NCBI GenBank assembly: GCA_052117605.1
Contig: JBQKIT010000014.1
Source: CAG-791 sp000431495
GTDB lineage: Bacteria > Bacillota > Clostridia > Lachnospirales > Lachnospiraceae
DNA length: 64,000 bases
Reading direction: 5' to 3' (one strand)
The notes below the pieces were generated by a model. That model did no database searches. It worked only from the letters and a program-made list of their open reading frames with translations, and was not told the origin of the DNA. Position 1 is the first letter of the stretch. The number at the start of each line of letters is the position of its first letter. Positions 52,118 to 60,386 of the stretch are shown in pieces. A program made the position numbers and the translations under genes.

Positions 52118-53056
52118 ATGTCGAATCTGATTTTTTCTCTGAATGCAACACTTCCGATCTTTCTGGTTATGATGGCGGGCTGGGCGTTCCGGCAGATGGG
52201 GATCATCAGCGATTCCTTTGCTTCCCAGATGAATAAATTCGTGTTTCAGATTGCCCTTCCGGTCAGTCTTTTTACTCAGCTGGATGACATTGATCTGGCC
52301 AGAGAGTGGGATACGGGGTTTGTCCTGTTTTGCTTTGCAGCTACGCTGTCGTCGATTCTGGCGGCAGCGCTTTTGTCGTATTTTTTCGCGGAAAAAGGCG
52401 ACCGTGCAGAGTTTGTCCAAGGCTCCTACCGAAGCAGTGCATCCCTCCTTGGAATGGCTTATATCGAGATGATTTACGGGACTTCCTCTACGGGTGCTCT
52501 GATGATGCTCGGCTGTGTACCTCTGTACAATGTGGCGGCGGTTCTGATCCTGTCGGCTGGAAAGGGACAGAAGCTGACAGGAAACGAGCTTCGGAAAACC
52601 CTGGTCCGGATCATCACCAACCCGATTATTCTCGGAATCATGCTCGGCTTCCTCTTTTCTGCGATGAGGCTTTCCATGCCGGAATTTCTGGAAACCTCTC
52701 TTGGATATGTCGGGCGGCTTGCTTCGCCGATGGGACTCCTCTCCATGGGTGCCGCCATGGACTTCAGAAAGATGTTCGGCAAGGTAAAACCGGCCCTCTG
52801 CGGAACCTTTCTGAAGCTGGCAGGTTTTACGGCTGTTTTCCTTCCGCTTGCTGTTCATATGGGCTTTACGGGAGAGAAGCTCGTCGCAGCGCTCATTATG
52901 CTCGGTTCCCCTGCCACGGTGGCCGGTTATATTATGGCGAAGAACATGGGACATGAAGGAACCCTGTCCGCGTCCATGGTGGTGACCACCACGCTGCTGT
53001 CATCGGTGACTCTGACATTGTGGCTGTGGCTTCTTCGAAGCGGTGGGCTGATTTGA
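52118..53056 (+). CDS. AEC family transporter
   Basis: A 312-residue auxin efflux carrier (AEC) family membrane protein with about ten membrane segments. The N-terminal half contains LPVSLFTQLDDIDL and the second repeat begins NPIILGIMLGFLFSAMRL, with SPMGLLSMGAAMDF and GSPATVAGYIMAKNMG near the end. Members export or import organic acids such as malate. Here it starts 14 bases after the esterase gene, so an exporter for the released hydroxycinnamate or another acid is possible, but this is inferred from position only. It ends just before the tRNA promoter. Confidence 0.85.
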   Translation: MSNLIFSLNATLPIFLVMMAGWAFRQMGIISDSFASQMNKFVFQIALPVSLFTQLDDIDLAREWDTGFVLFCFAATLSSILAAALLSYFFAEKGDRAEFVQGSYRSSASLLGMAYIEMIYGTSSTGALMMLGCVPLYNVAAVLILSAGKGQKLTGNELRKTLVRIITNPIILGIMLGFLFSAMRLSMPEFLETSLGYVGRLASPMGLLSMGAAMDFRKMFGKVKPALCGTFLKLAGFTAVFLPLAVHMGFTGEKLVAALIMLGSPATVAGYIMAKNMGHEGTLSASMVVTTTLLSSVTLTLWLWLLRSGGLI

Positions 53057-53075
53057 AAAATATTTTAAAATGGTG

Positions 53076-53104
53076 TTGACACGGGCTTAAATGTTTCGTA
53101 TACT
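53076..53104 (+). promoter_or_regulatory. Promoter of tRNA-Met
   Basis: A near-consensus sigma-A promoter: TTGACA at 53076-53081, 17-base spacer, TATACT at 53099-53104, about 40 bases before the mature tRNA. Confidence 0.88.
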
Positions 53105-53147
53105 GAACAAGCTGCAGCAAGGAAATAAACGCAGTTGCGAAACATAT

Positions 53148-53221
53148 GGCGAGGTAGCTCAGCTGGCTAGAGCACGCGGTTCATACCCGCGGTGTCGAGG
53201 GTTCAAGTCCCCCCCTCGCTA
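53148..53221 (+). tRNA. tRNA-Met, anticodon CAU
   Basis: A 74-base tRNA with discriminator A and no encoded CCA. Acceptor arm GGCGAGG pairs with CCTCGCT (first pair G-U), the D arm is GCTC/GAGC, and the anticodon stem is CGCGG/CCGCG with loop TTCATAC. The layout is that of elongator tRNA-Met; tRNA-Ile2 (CAU) cannot be fully ruled out. The T stem GAGGG/CCCCC contains an A-C mismatch, which is unusual. Confidence 0.93.
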
Positions 53222-53236
53222 CTTGTATGAAGAGAT

Positions 53237-53270
53237 CAGAAATGTTGGTTGTCCGGCATTTCTGTTTTTT
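53237..53270 (+). terminator. Intrinsic terminator after tRNA-Met
   Basis: CAGAAATG pairs with CATTTCTG and extends by four more pairs (two of them G-U) around a four-base loop, then TTTTTT. It starts 16 bases after the tRNA, so the tRNA is a single-gene unit. Confidence 0.85.
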
Positions 53271-53360
53271 GTATTTGGAAAATATGGAAACACATGCCGG
53301 GAGGATTTTCTGAACCGTATGATGCAGAACATTCAGTATCTGTCCCAGAACAGTGCACAT

Positions 53361-53423
53361 ATTTATCCCTTTGTGCAGGGGAACTTTGTGAAGGGAATTA
53401 CACTCGGAGGAGTAAAGGGCTAA
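53361..53423 (+). pseudogene. 3' stub of a carbohydrate ABC permease
   Basis: An in-frame stretch ends IYPFVQGNFVKGITLGGVKG before a stop at 53423. This matches the conserved C-terminal tail of MalG/LplC-type sugar permeases; the intact permease at 21475 ends YLFLQRQIMSGLTSGAVKG with the same spacing of Tyr, Phe, Gln, Gly, Thr and VKG. Nothing else of the gene remains: the upstream sequence runs into the tRNA terminator. I infer a deletion that removed a sugar ABC operon and left its last 20 codons directly before the arabinofuranosidase gene, 13 bases away. Confidence 0.65.
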
Positions 53424-53436
53424 GGAGTACTGCGAA

Positions 53437-54990
53437 ATGAAGACAATTGAAATTACAGTAAATGAACAGAAAAAGAAAAGCAGAATCCGGAAGGAAATCT
53501 ACGGTCAGTTTGCGGAGCATCTGGGAAGAGGAATTTATGAAGGACTGTTTGTCCGTCCGGAGTCCGGAATTCCGAATGAAGACGGGATTCGCACGGATGT
53601 TGCGGATGCGCTTCGTGAAATCAAGGTTCCGGTGATCCGCTGGCCGGGCGGCTGCTTTGCCGATGAGTATCATTGGATGGATGGGATCGGACCTCTGGAA
53701 TCCCGTAAAAAGATCATCAACACCAACTGGGGAGGAGTTCTGGAGGACAACAGCTTCGGAACACATGAATTCTTCCATCTTTGTGAAATGCTGGGCTGCG
53801 AAGCCTATGTCAATGGCAACATCGGCAGCGGAACGGTAAAGGAGATGGAGGACTGGATGGAATACATCACCTTTGACGGAGAGTCTCCGATGAGCCGTCT
53901 GCGCGCCGAAAACGGACGCAGGGAGCCCTGGAAAATGAAATTTTTCGGGCTTGGAAATGAAAGCTGGGGCTGCGGAGGGAATATGTTCCCGGAGGATTAT
54001 GCGGCAAGATACCGGCTGTATCAGTCTTTCCTTCATGATTCGCAGAAGGTGCCCGCGGAAAAAATCGCGGTCGGACCTGCCGGGGATGATTACGACTGGA
54101 CAGAGAAGCTTCTGGAGAAATGCTATCGCAGAAATCAGCCGCAACGCCATGGCTTTATGGATGGATTGAGTGTTCACTATTATATGTATCTTCGCGGCTG
54201 GGAGGATAAGGGCAGTGCGCTTTCCTTTACGGATGAGGAGTGGGTTCTGACTATGCAGCGAGCTTACTTCCTGAAGGAAATTCTGGAAAAACACTCGGAG
54301 ATTCTGGACCGCTATGATCCGGAGAAGAAGATCGGACTTGTTGTGGACGAGTGGGGCAACTGGTTCTGGACGGAGGAAGGAACCAATCCCGGATTTCTGT
54401 ATCAGCAGAATTCGATGCGGGATGCAGTGTCTGCGGGTCTCAATCTGAATGTCTTCAACAAGATGAGTGACCGTATCACAATGACCAACATCGCACAGAT
54501 GATCAATGTTCTTCAGTCGATGCTTCTGACGCAGGGAGCAGAGCTGGTGAAGACACCGACGTATTTTGTCTACCGGATGTTCCGTGATCATCAGGATGCA
54601 GATCTTCTGGAGAGCGTGGTCAGTGGAAATTATGAGCTGTCGGTTCTTGAGGATGACCGGACAGCCCCTGCCGTGCCTGTTCTTTCGGAATCCGTTTCCA
54701 TGAACGAAAAAGGAGAGATCAATCTCACGCTGACCAATCAGTCAACGGAAGACGATCTCTCTGTCAGAATACATATGAATGAGTCAAAGCCCTATACTGC
54801 AGCTCTCTGCGAAATCCTGCAGGGAGAATCCTCTTCCGAAGATCCGCATGGACTTCGTGCACACAACAGCTTCGAGGAACCGGAGCAGGTGCAGATTCGT
54901 CCTTATGCACAGATCTCAAAGGATGAGAGCGGCTTTGCGCTGACGCTTCCTGCAGCAAGTGTGGTACACCTTACTCTGCAGAAGAATTAA
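53437..54990 (+). CDS. GH51 alpha-L-arabinofuranosidase
   Basis: A 517-residue GH51 enzyme, cytosolic, removing arabinofuranosyl groups from arabinoxylan or arabinan oligosaccharides. The acid/base is Glu175 (GLGNESWGCGG) and the nucleophile Glu305 (VVDEWGNWF). YGQFAEHLGRGIYEGLFV and RWPGGCFADEYHW are family signatures, and a beta-sandwich completes the C-terminus. TAAGGAG precedes the ATG at a normal distance. The 13 bases between the permease stub and this gene suggest it once was the last gene of a transport operon. Its present promoter is unclear, as a tRNA terminator lies upstream. Likely partner: the esterase at 51333. Confidence 0.95.
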   Translation: MKTIEITVNEQKKKSRIRKEIYGQFAEHLGRGIYEGLFVRPESGIPNEDGIRTDVADALREIKVPVIRWPGGCFADEYHWMDGIGPLESRKKIINTNWGGVLEDNSFGTHEFFHLCEMLGCEAYVNGNIGSGTVKEMEDWMEYITFDGESPMSRLRAENGRREPWKMKFFGLGNESWGCGGNMFPEDYAARYRLYQSFLHDSQKVPAEKIAVGPAGDDYDWTEKLLEKCYRRNQPQRHGFMDGLSVHYYMYLRGWEDKGSALSFTDEEWVLTMQRAYFLKEILEKHSEILDRYDPEKKIGLVVDEWGNWFWTEEGTNPGFLYQQNSMRDAVSAGLNLNVFNKMSDRITMTNIAQMINVLQSMLLTQGAELVKTPTYFVYRMFRDHQDADLLESVVSGNYELSVLEDDRTAPAVPVLSESVSMNEKGEINLTLTNQSTEDDLSVRIHMNESKPYTAALCEILQGESSSEDPHGLRAHNSFEEPEQVQIRPYAQISKDESGFALTLPAASVVHLTLQKN

Positions 54991-55142
54991 AACAGAAGCT
55001 GCAGACCCATCACAATCATCCAGATATAGGCGCAGGTTTTCGGGATCATCAAAAGCCCGACCTTCGGATACTTTTTGCAAAGAATTGTGACCGGCAGATA
55101 GCATCCGAAGGAGATGAGGGTGGCGGCAGCCATTCGGGGCAT
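54987..55142 (-). CDS. Short hydrophobic ORF or membrane-protein remnant
   Basis: A 51-codon minus-strand frame begins MPRMAAATLISFGCYLPV and ends YIWMIVMGLQLLF. It has two hydrophobic helices around a KKYPKVG turn. It overlaps the GH51 stop by four bases. No ribosome binding site precedes the ATG; GGAAG lies before another ATG in a different frame upstream. The composition looks like the C-terminus of a multi-span membrane protein, so a decayed gene is more likely than a functional small protein. The family cannot be named. Confidence 0.35.
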   Translation of the reverse strand: MPRMAAATLISFGCYLPVTILCKKYPKVGLLMIPKTCAYIWMIVMGLQLLF

Positions 55143-55180
55143 GCGATATCCGTTTTCCTGTCATTGTTTTCTTCCTTTTC

Positions 55181-55196
55181 ATGCCTGTACAGGCAT
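55181..55196. promoter_or_regulatory. Perfect 16-base palindrome
   Basis: ATGCCTGTACAGGCAT is a perfect inverted repeat with no loop, typical of a dimeric repressor site. It lies upstream of the minus-strand remnant and about 180 bases before the plus-strand promoter. The protein that would bind is unknown. Confidence 0.4.
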
Positions 55197-55359
55197 CTGT
55201 CTTACATTTTCTGAATTCATTTCACTGCGCATGTGCGCATCCCGAAGGTCTTATTAACGTATATCGGATGCGGAGAAAATCCCCCGGAACATATCGTCTG
55301 CAAACTGCTTGTGAGCGCGGATTTTGTCAACACCTTTTTGTGTCCTGAGGGAAACTTTT

Positions 55360-55388
55360 TTGCGTCCGGAAAAGAAAACAAGTATACT
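55360..55388 (+). promoter_or_regulatory. Promoter of the zinc-finger/polA unit
   Basis: TTGCGT at 55360-55365, a 17-base spacer and TATACT at 55383-55388, 46 bases before the next gene. Confidence 0.65.
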
Positions 55389-55433
55389 AACTCACATAGC
55401 TGTATATGAGAGAAGCGGTTTGGGGCATGAGAA

Positions 55434-55838
55434 ATGAAACAGAAAGAACGAAAAGTGTGGGATCTTGTTTTTCCGGATTTTCCGGAAAGAGAGTCCGAAC
55501 AGGAGAATATACATCGGGCATTCGAGGGAAAGATCCCGGATTTTTTTGCGGATCAGCTGACGAACCGTGAGCTGGAGGATTTTCTGGCGCATTATGATGA
55601 ATGCAGGGAATGCCGGGATGAGCTGTCCATTCAGTACCTGATTCATACCGGGCTTGCCAGGCTTGAGACCGGCGAGGTGTTTAACCTTCAGAAGGAGCTG
55701 GCAGCCTATGTGGCACTGGAACGCGGACGCCTTTTCCGCAGGGAACGGAATGTGAAGCTGACGGCGCTGTATGAGCTTTTTACGCTGCTTGCCTTTGCCG
55801 GGGCGGTTGCTGCCTGTTATGTTCTTGGTATTGTATGA
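55434..55838 (+). CDS. Membrane zinc-finger protein, anti-sigma-like
   Basis: A 134-residue protein with a cytosolic N-terminal part holding HYDECREC (HxxxCxxC, about 53-60), the zinc-binding pattern of zf-HC2/anti-sigma factor domains, and a single C-terminal membrane helix (about 110-132). The layout is that of a small anti-sigma factor, but no sigma factor gene is adjacent, so the partner is unknown and the zinc domain may have another job. The ATG at 55434 has no strong ribosome binding site. It lies in front of polA with 21 bases between them, so it is probably cotranscribed with polA and coaE. Confidence 0.7.
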   Translation: MKQKERKVWDLVFPDFPERESEQENIHRAFEGKIPDFFADQLTNRELEDFLAHYDECRECRDELSIQYLIHTGLARLETGEVFNLQKELAAYVALERGRLFRRERNVKLTALYELFTLLAFAGAVAACYVLGIV

Positions 55839-55859
55839 CAGATGGAGTGAGAACAGATT

Positions 55860-58631
55860 GTGGATAAATTAGTACTGATTGACGGACACAGCATATTGAA
55901 CCGGGCATTTTACGGAATGCCGGATCTGACCAATGCGGCGGGACTTCATACAGGAGCCGTATATGGCTTTCTGAAGATTCTGTTTAAGATTCTGGATGAG
56001 GAGAAGCCGCAGTATCTGACGGTTGCGTTTGATGTTCATGCACCGACCTTCCGTCATGAGGCTTTTGCAGATTATAAAGGAACGCGGCATGCCATGCCGG
56101 ATGAGCTGAGGGAGCAGGTCCCTCTGGTGAAGAAGGTGCTGGAGGCCATGGGAATTGCCATCTGCGAGAGGGCAGGTCTGGAGGCGGATGATATTCTCGG
56201 GACGATTGCGAAGAAGGCGCAGGCAGGCGGCATGGAGGTCACTCTTGTCTCCGGAGACCGGGATCTTCTTCAGATTGCAGATGAGCACATTCAGATCCGG
56301 ATTCCGAAGACGAAAAAGGGTCAGACGGTCATCGAGAATTACTATGCAAAGGATGTTCTGGAGGCGCTGCAGGTAACTCCCGCGGAGTTTATTCAGGTAA
56401 AGGCACTTCAGGGAGATTCCTCGGACAACATTCCGGGCGTTCCGAAGGTGGGGCCGAAGACGGCAACGGACCTGATCGTCCGGTATCATTCGGTGGACGG
56501 TGTTTACGAGCACCTGCAGGAAATCACGAAAAAGGGACTTCACGATACCCTTGCGCAGAACGAGGAGCAGGCGCGGATGTCTCTGTTTCTTGCGACTATC
56601 AGGACGGATGCGGAGGTTTCACTGGATCCGGAGAAGGCAAGAATCGGGAACTTCTATACGCCGGAGGCGTTCCGGCTTTATACAGAGCTTGGATTTAAGA
56701 ATCTTCTTTCGCGTTTTTCCATGGAATCCGTGGCGGCGGCATCCGGGAGCATGGATGGGGCCGATGGAGCTTCCGGAGAACGAAAGGAAGCGGTTCGGAT
56801 TGTCACCGGAGAGAAAGAAGCGAAGGAGCTTCTTCAGAAGTGGACATCCGGCGGCGAAGAGGACGGAGCGGCTCCGTGGATTGGCGTATATCCTTTCTAT
56901 GACAGAAATGGCGGAGAGAATGTTCTGCTCGGCGCCGCACTTTCCTGCCGCCGGGAGAAAATTTTCCTGCCTGCCGCCGGTGAGAAAGAAGTGCTTTCGG
57001 CGGATACCTTGATCCGGTATCTGACGGAACTTCGAAGGACTGCCCTGAATGGGAAAATCCGGCTTGCGGTGTTTGATCTGAAGTCGCAGTTTGATTTCTT
57101 TGGCATGGAAGAGGAGGAGCTGAAGGACGGGATCCATCTGGATGGCATGTTTGACGTTCTTCTTGGAGCCTACCTTCTGAATCCGCTCAAGAACGATTAT
57201 GAGCCGGAGGATGCTGCCTCGGAATACCTTGGGGAGACGCTTCCTGGAAGGCAGCAATTTGCGGGAAAAAGCTCTTTTGCAGAGCTTTTGTCCGGCACCG
57301 GCAAGGAGGAGGGACCTGCGGGACTTTCCGCTGCGGCAGAATTTGCCACACAGATTTCCGATACCCTGGCCAGGGAGGCGGAGCCGGTAAGGAAGAAGCT
57401 GGAGGAAGAGGGAATGCTGGAGCTCTATGAGAAGGTGGAGCTTCCTCTTACCTATATTCTGTATGATATGCAGCGAATCGGTATCCGTGTGGTCCCGGAG
57501 AAGCTTGCAGCCTACGGAGATCAGCTGACGGGACGGATCGCGGAGCTTGAGAAATCCATCCATGAAAAGGCGGGACATTCTTTTAACATTGCAAGCCCGA
57601 AGCAGCTCGGACAGGTGCTCTTTGAGGAGATGCAGCTTCCCGGCGGGAAGAGGACGAAGAGCGGCTTTTCCACGGCGGCAGATGTACTGGACAAGCTGGC
57701 ATCGGACTATCCGATTGTGGAAGAGGTTCTGGAGTACCGGGCGCTGACCAAGCTGAAATCGACGTATGCGGATGGACTTCAGGCCTTTATTGCCGATGAT
57801 TCCAGAATTCATACGACGTTTCATCAGACCATTACGGCCACAGGGCGCATCAGCTCGACGGATCCGAATTTACAGAATATTCCGATGCGGACAGAGCTCG
57901 GCAGGGCGATTCGGAAGGTGTTCATCCCCTCTGAGGGGTGCTGCTTCACCGATGCCGATTACTCGCAGATTGAGCTTCGGATTCTGGCTTCCTTGTCGGG
58001 CGACGAAGCGCTGATTGAGGCATACCGCGAGAATCGTGATATTCACCGGACAACGGCCTCCCGTGTGTTCCATACACCCTTTGAGGAAGTGACGGATCTG
58101 CAGAGAAGAAACGCCAAGGCGGTCAATTTCGGCATCGTGTACGGCATCAGCTCCTTCGGACTGTCACAGAATCTTTCGATTTCCAGAGGAGAAGCAAAGG
58201 AATACATCGATGAGTATTTCCGCATGTTCCCGGGAATCAAGGTGTTCCTGGACGAGGAGGTTTCGGAGGCGAAGGAAAAGGGGTATTCTGTTACCATGTT
58301 CGGAAGACGGCGTCCGATTCCGGAGCTGGGGAGCTCGAATTTCATGCAGCGACAGTTCGGCGAGCGCGTTGCGATGAATGCGCCGATTCAGGGAACCGGA
58401 GCGGACATCATGAAGATCGCAATGATCCGTGTCTTTGAAGAGCTGCACCGGCAGGGGCTTTCCTCACGGCTCATTCTGCAGATTCACGATGAGCTTCTGA
58501 TAGAGACAAAGGCTGGAGAAGAAGAAAAGGTGGCGCAGATCCTTCGGGATGGCATGATGGGGGCAGCGAAGCTCCTGGTTCCTCTTGAGATTGACTGTCA
58601 TACGGGAGCAGACTGGTACGAGGCAAAATGA
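55860..58631 (+). CDS. polA: DNA polymerase I
   Basis: A 923-residue Pol I starting at GTG 55860. The 5'-3' exonuclease domain covers about 1-280 (LVLIDGHSILNRAFYGM, SGDRDLLQI, GDSSDNIPGVP). The middle domain (about 310-520) lacks the DxE pair of a proofreading site: the first strand reads GVYPFYD, so the 3'-5' exonuclease is probably inactive, as in Bacillus stearothermophilus Pol I. The polymerase domain is complete, with DADYSQIELR, RRNAKAVNFGIVYG and QIHDELLIE. It overlaps coaE by four bases (ATGA). Confidence 0.96.
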   Translation: MDKLVLIDGHSILNRAFYGMPDLTNAAGLHTGAVYGFLKILFKILDEEKPQYLTVAFDVHAPTFRHEAFADYKGTRHAMPDELREQVPLVKKVLEAMGIAICERAGLEADDILGTIAKKAQAGGMEVTLVSGDRDLLQIADEHIQIRIPKTKKGQTVIENYYAKDVLEALQVTPAEFIQVKALQGDSSDNIPGVPKVGPKTATDLIVRYHSVDGVYEHLQEITKKGLHDTLAQNEEQARMSLFLATIRTDAEVSLDPEKARIGNFYTPEAFRLYTELGFKNLLSRFSMESVAAASGSMDGADGASGERKEAVRIVTGEKEAKELLQKWTSGGEEDGAAPWIGVYPFYDRNGGENVLLGAALSCRREKIFLPAAGEKEVLSADTLIRYLTELRRTALNGKIRLAVFDLKSQFDFFGMEEEELKDGIHLDGMFDVLLGAYLLNPLKNDYEPEDAASEYLGETLPGRQQFAGKSSFAELLSGTGKEEGPAGLSAAAEFATQISDTLAREAEPVRKKLEEEGMLELYEKVELPLTYILYDMQRIGIRVVPEKLAAYGDQLTGRIAELEKSIHEKAGHSFNIASPKQLGQVLFEEMQLPGGKRTKSGFSTAADVLDKLASDYPIVEEVLEYRALTKLKSTYADGLQAFIADDSRIHTTFHQTITATGRISSTDPNLQNIPMRTELGRAIRKVFIPSEGCCFTDADYSQIELRILASLSGDEALIEAYRENRDIHRTTASRVFHTPFEEVTDLQRRNAKAVNFGIVYGISSFGLSQNLSISRGEAKEYIDEYFRMFPGIKVFLDEEVSEAKEKGYSVTMFGRRRPIPELGSSNFMQRQFGERVAMNAPIQGTGADIMKIAMIRVFEELHRQGLSSRLILQIHDELLIETKAGEEEKVAQILRDGMMGAAKLLVPLEIDCHTGADWYEAK

Positions 58632-59248
58632 AAATCATTGGTGTTACGGGCGGCGTCGGCTCCGGAAAAACCGAGCTGCTGCATTATATTGAGAAAAATT
58701 ACCGCTGCCGTATCCTTCTGGCGGATGAAGCCTCTCATGAGGTGATGCAGAAGGGAGGGCGGATTTATGAACCTCTGGTTGCACTTTTGGGAAGCTCTGT
58801 TCTTGACAGCAGCGGCGAGATCAACCGGAAGGAAATGGCGGCCCGGATTTTCTCCCATGAGGAGCTGCTTGGCAGAGTCAATGCGCTGATTCACCCTGCG
58901 GTCAGGGAATTTATTCTGGAAGCTGTCGCAGAAGAACGGGAAAAAGCAACCGTCGGCGCTGACGATGCGGTGGATTATTTTTTTCTGGAGGCGGCACTTC
59001 TGATCGAGTGCGGCTACCGCTCTGTTGTAGATGAAATGTGGTATATTTACTGTGATCTTGCGGTCCGGAGAGAGCGCCTGAAGAAATCCAGGGGCTATTC
59101 CGACGAGAAGATTGACAGCATTCTTTCCTCTCAGCTTACGGAGGCGGAGTTCCGGAGCGGCTCGGATGTCATTATTGACAACTCGGGAAATCTGGAAGAT
59201 GCTTACAGACAGATTCGGGAGGCGCTTGCTTCCGGAGAGAGGAAATGA
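58628..59248 (+). CDS. coaE: Dephospho-CoA kinase
   Basis: A 206-residue CoaE, the last enzyme of coenzyme A synthesis. Walker A is GVTGGVGSGKTEL (residues 5-17). The DEASHEVM and HPAVREFI segments and a LID-like RRERLKKSRGYSDEKIDSILSSQ stretch are typical. It starts inside the end of polA (ATGA overlap), a very common pairing, so the two are translationally coupled. The next gene, yycJ, starts 13 bases later. Confidence 0.95.
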   Translation: MKIIGVTGGVGSGKTELLHYIEKNYRCRILLADEASHEVMQKGGRIYEPLVALLGSSVLDSSGEINRKEMAARIFSHEELLGRVNALIHPAVREFILEAVAEEREKATVGADDAVDYFFLEAALLIECGYRSVVDEMWYIYCDLAVRRERLKKSRGYSDEKIDSILSSQLTEAEFRSGSDVIIDNSGNLEDAYRQIREALASGERK

Positions 59249-59261
59249 AGAAAGAGACAGC

Positions 59262-60059
59262 ATGAGATTTCAGACCTTTGCGAGCGGATCCAGCGGCAAC
59301 TGCAGCTATATCGGCTCTGAGACAACGCACCTTCTGTTTGACGTCGGTATCAGTCGGAAACGGACGCAGGAGGCATTAAACCGGATCGATCTGGATTTTC
59401 CGGATATCGACGGTATTTTTATCACGCATGAGCATTCCGATCATATTCAGGGCCTTGCGATGATCCTGAAGAAATATGACATTCCGGTCTATGCAACGGC
59501 CGGAACGATCGCGGCAATCCGGCGAATGGAGAAATACAGGGAGCTTGCGGAGGAGCGCTTCATCCCGGTCAGGGCAGATGAGAAGACGGTGGTGAAGGAC
59601 ATCACGGTGAATCCGATGACGATTTCGCACGATGCGGCGGAGCCTGTGGGTTACCGGGTCCTGTACGCGGGAAAGAAGATTTCCATCTGCACCGATCTTG
59701 GATGCTACACGGATTATACGAAGGCGTGTCTGAAGGATTCGGATGTGCTTCTTCTCGAAGCCAATCACGATGTCAATATGCTGCAGGTGGGGCCGTACCC
59801 GTATCCCCTGAAGCAGAGAATCCTGTCGGACAGGGGACATTTGTCCAATGCGGCAAGCGGAACGCTTCTCGACAGCGTTCTGAATTCACATATGAAAGCA
59901 ATTTTTCTGGGGCATCTTTCACAGGAGAACAACTACCCGGATCTCGCCTTTGAAACCGTCCGCCTGGAAATCAATGCGGCGGATGATGACTACGAGGCGG
60001 ATGAGCTTCCGATCCGGGTTGCACCGAGGAAGGAAGCCTCCGGAATGGTTGAAATATAG
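59262..60059 (+). CDS. yycJ: MBL-fold exonuclease-like protein YycJ/WalJ
   Basis: A 265-residue MBL-fold protein of the YycJ/WalJ group (MRFQTFASGSSGNCSYIGS), with the metal motif THEHSDHIQGL, DLGCYTDYT, LLLEANHDVNML and LGHLSQENN. The Bacillus homologue is a 5'-3' DNA exonuclease linked to mismatch repair, which suits its place behind polA and coaE. It is not near a walRK operon here. Start 59262 is chosen since the conserved N-terminus begins there; an upstream ATG at 59112 overlaps coaE in another frame. Confidence 0.92.
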   Translation: MRFQTFASGSSGNCSYIGSETTHLLFDVGISRKRTQEALNRIDLDFPDIDGIFITHEHSDHIQGLAMILKKYDIPVYATAGTIAAIRRMEKYRELAEERFIPVRADEKTVVKDITVNPMTISHDAAEPVGYRVLYAGKKISICTDLGCYTDYTKACLKDSDVLLLEANHDVNMLQVGPYPYPLKQRILSDRGHLSNAASGTLLDSVLNSHMKAIFLGHLSQENNYPDLAFETVRLEINAADDDYEADELPIRVAPRKEASGMVEI

Positions 60060-60089
60060 AACAGTAACGCACAGGAAAGGACGGAACAC

Positions 60090-60368
60090 ATGGAGAAAAG
60101 AGCGATCATCACGGTTGTCGGAAAGGACACCGTCGGAATCATTGCAAGCGTCTGCAGCTTTCTTGCAGAGCGCAGGATCAACATTCTGGACATTTCCCAG
60201 ACGATCGTGCAGGGCTACTTCAACATGATGATGATTGTGGATTTTGCAGAGCTGGAAGAGCCCTTCGGCGATATGGCGGAGGAGCTTGCCGTGATCGGAA
60301 GAGAGAAGCTTGGCGTTCAGATCAAATGCCAGAAGGAAGAAATCTTTGATTCGATGCATCGAATCTGA
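60090..60368 (+). CDS. ACT domain protein, UPF0237
   Basis: A 92-residue stand-alone ACT domain protein (KRAIITVVGKDTVGIIASVCSFLAERRINILDI) of the UPF0237 family. ACT domains bind amino acids and regulate partners. It is nearly always found next to the UPF0210 gene, as here (18 bases downstream), so the two probably form a regulator-enzyme pair. Ligand unknown. AAAGGA lies about eleven bases before the ATG. Confidence 0.93.
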   Translation: MEKRAIITVVGKDTVGIIASVCSFLAERRINILDISQTIVQGYFNMMMIVDFAELEEPFGDMAEELAVIGREKLGVQIKCQKEEIFDSMHRI

Positions 60369-60386
60369 GACAGAACGGAGGTTATT

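Larger units (their letters stand above)
55143..55433. other. Intergenic stretch with palindrome and promoter
   Basis: Beyond the short minus-strand frame, this stretch has a perfect 16-base palindrome at 55181-55196, two TGCGCA motifs near 55231-55246 and a promoter at 55360-55388. No intact gene is seen. It is richer in T than the flanking genes. Confidence 0.5.

Noticed and set aside
52043..52954. A 303-codon minus-strand frame opposite the AEC transporter
   Set aside because: Antisense to a clear membrane transporter gene and composed of His/Arg/Lys-rich shadow sequence.
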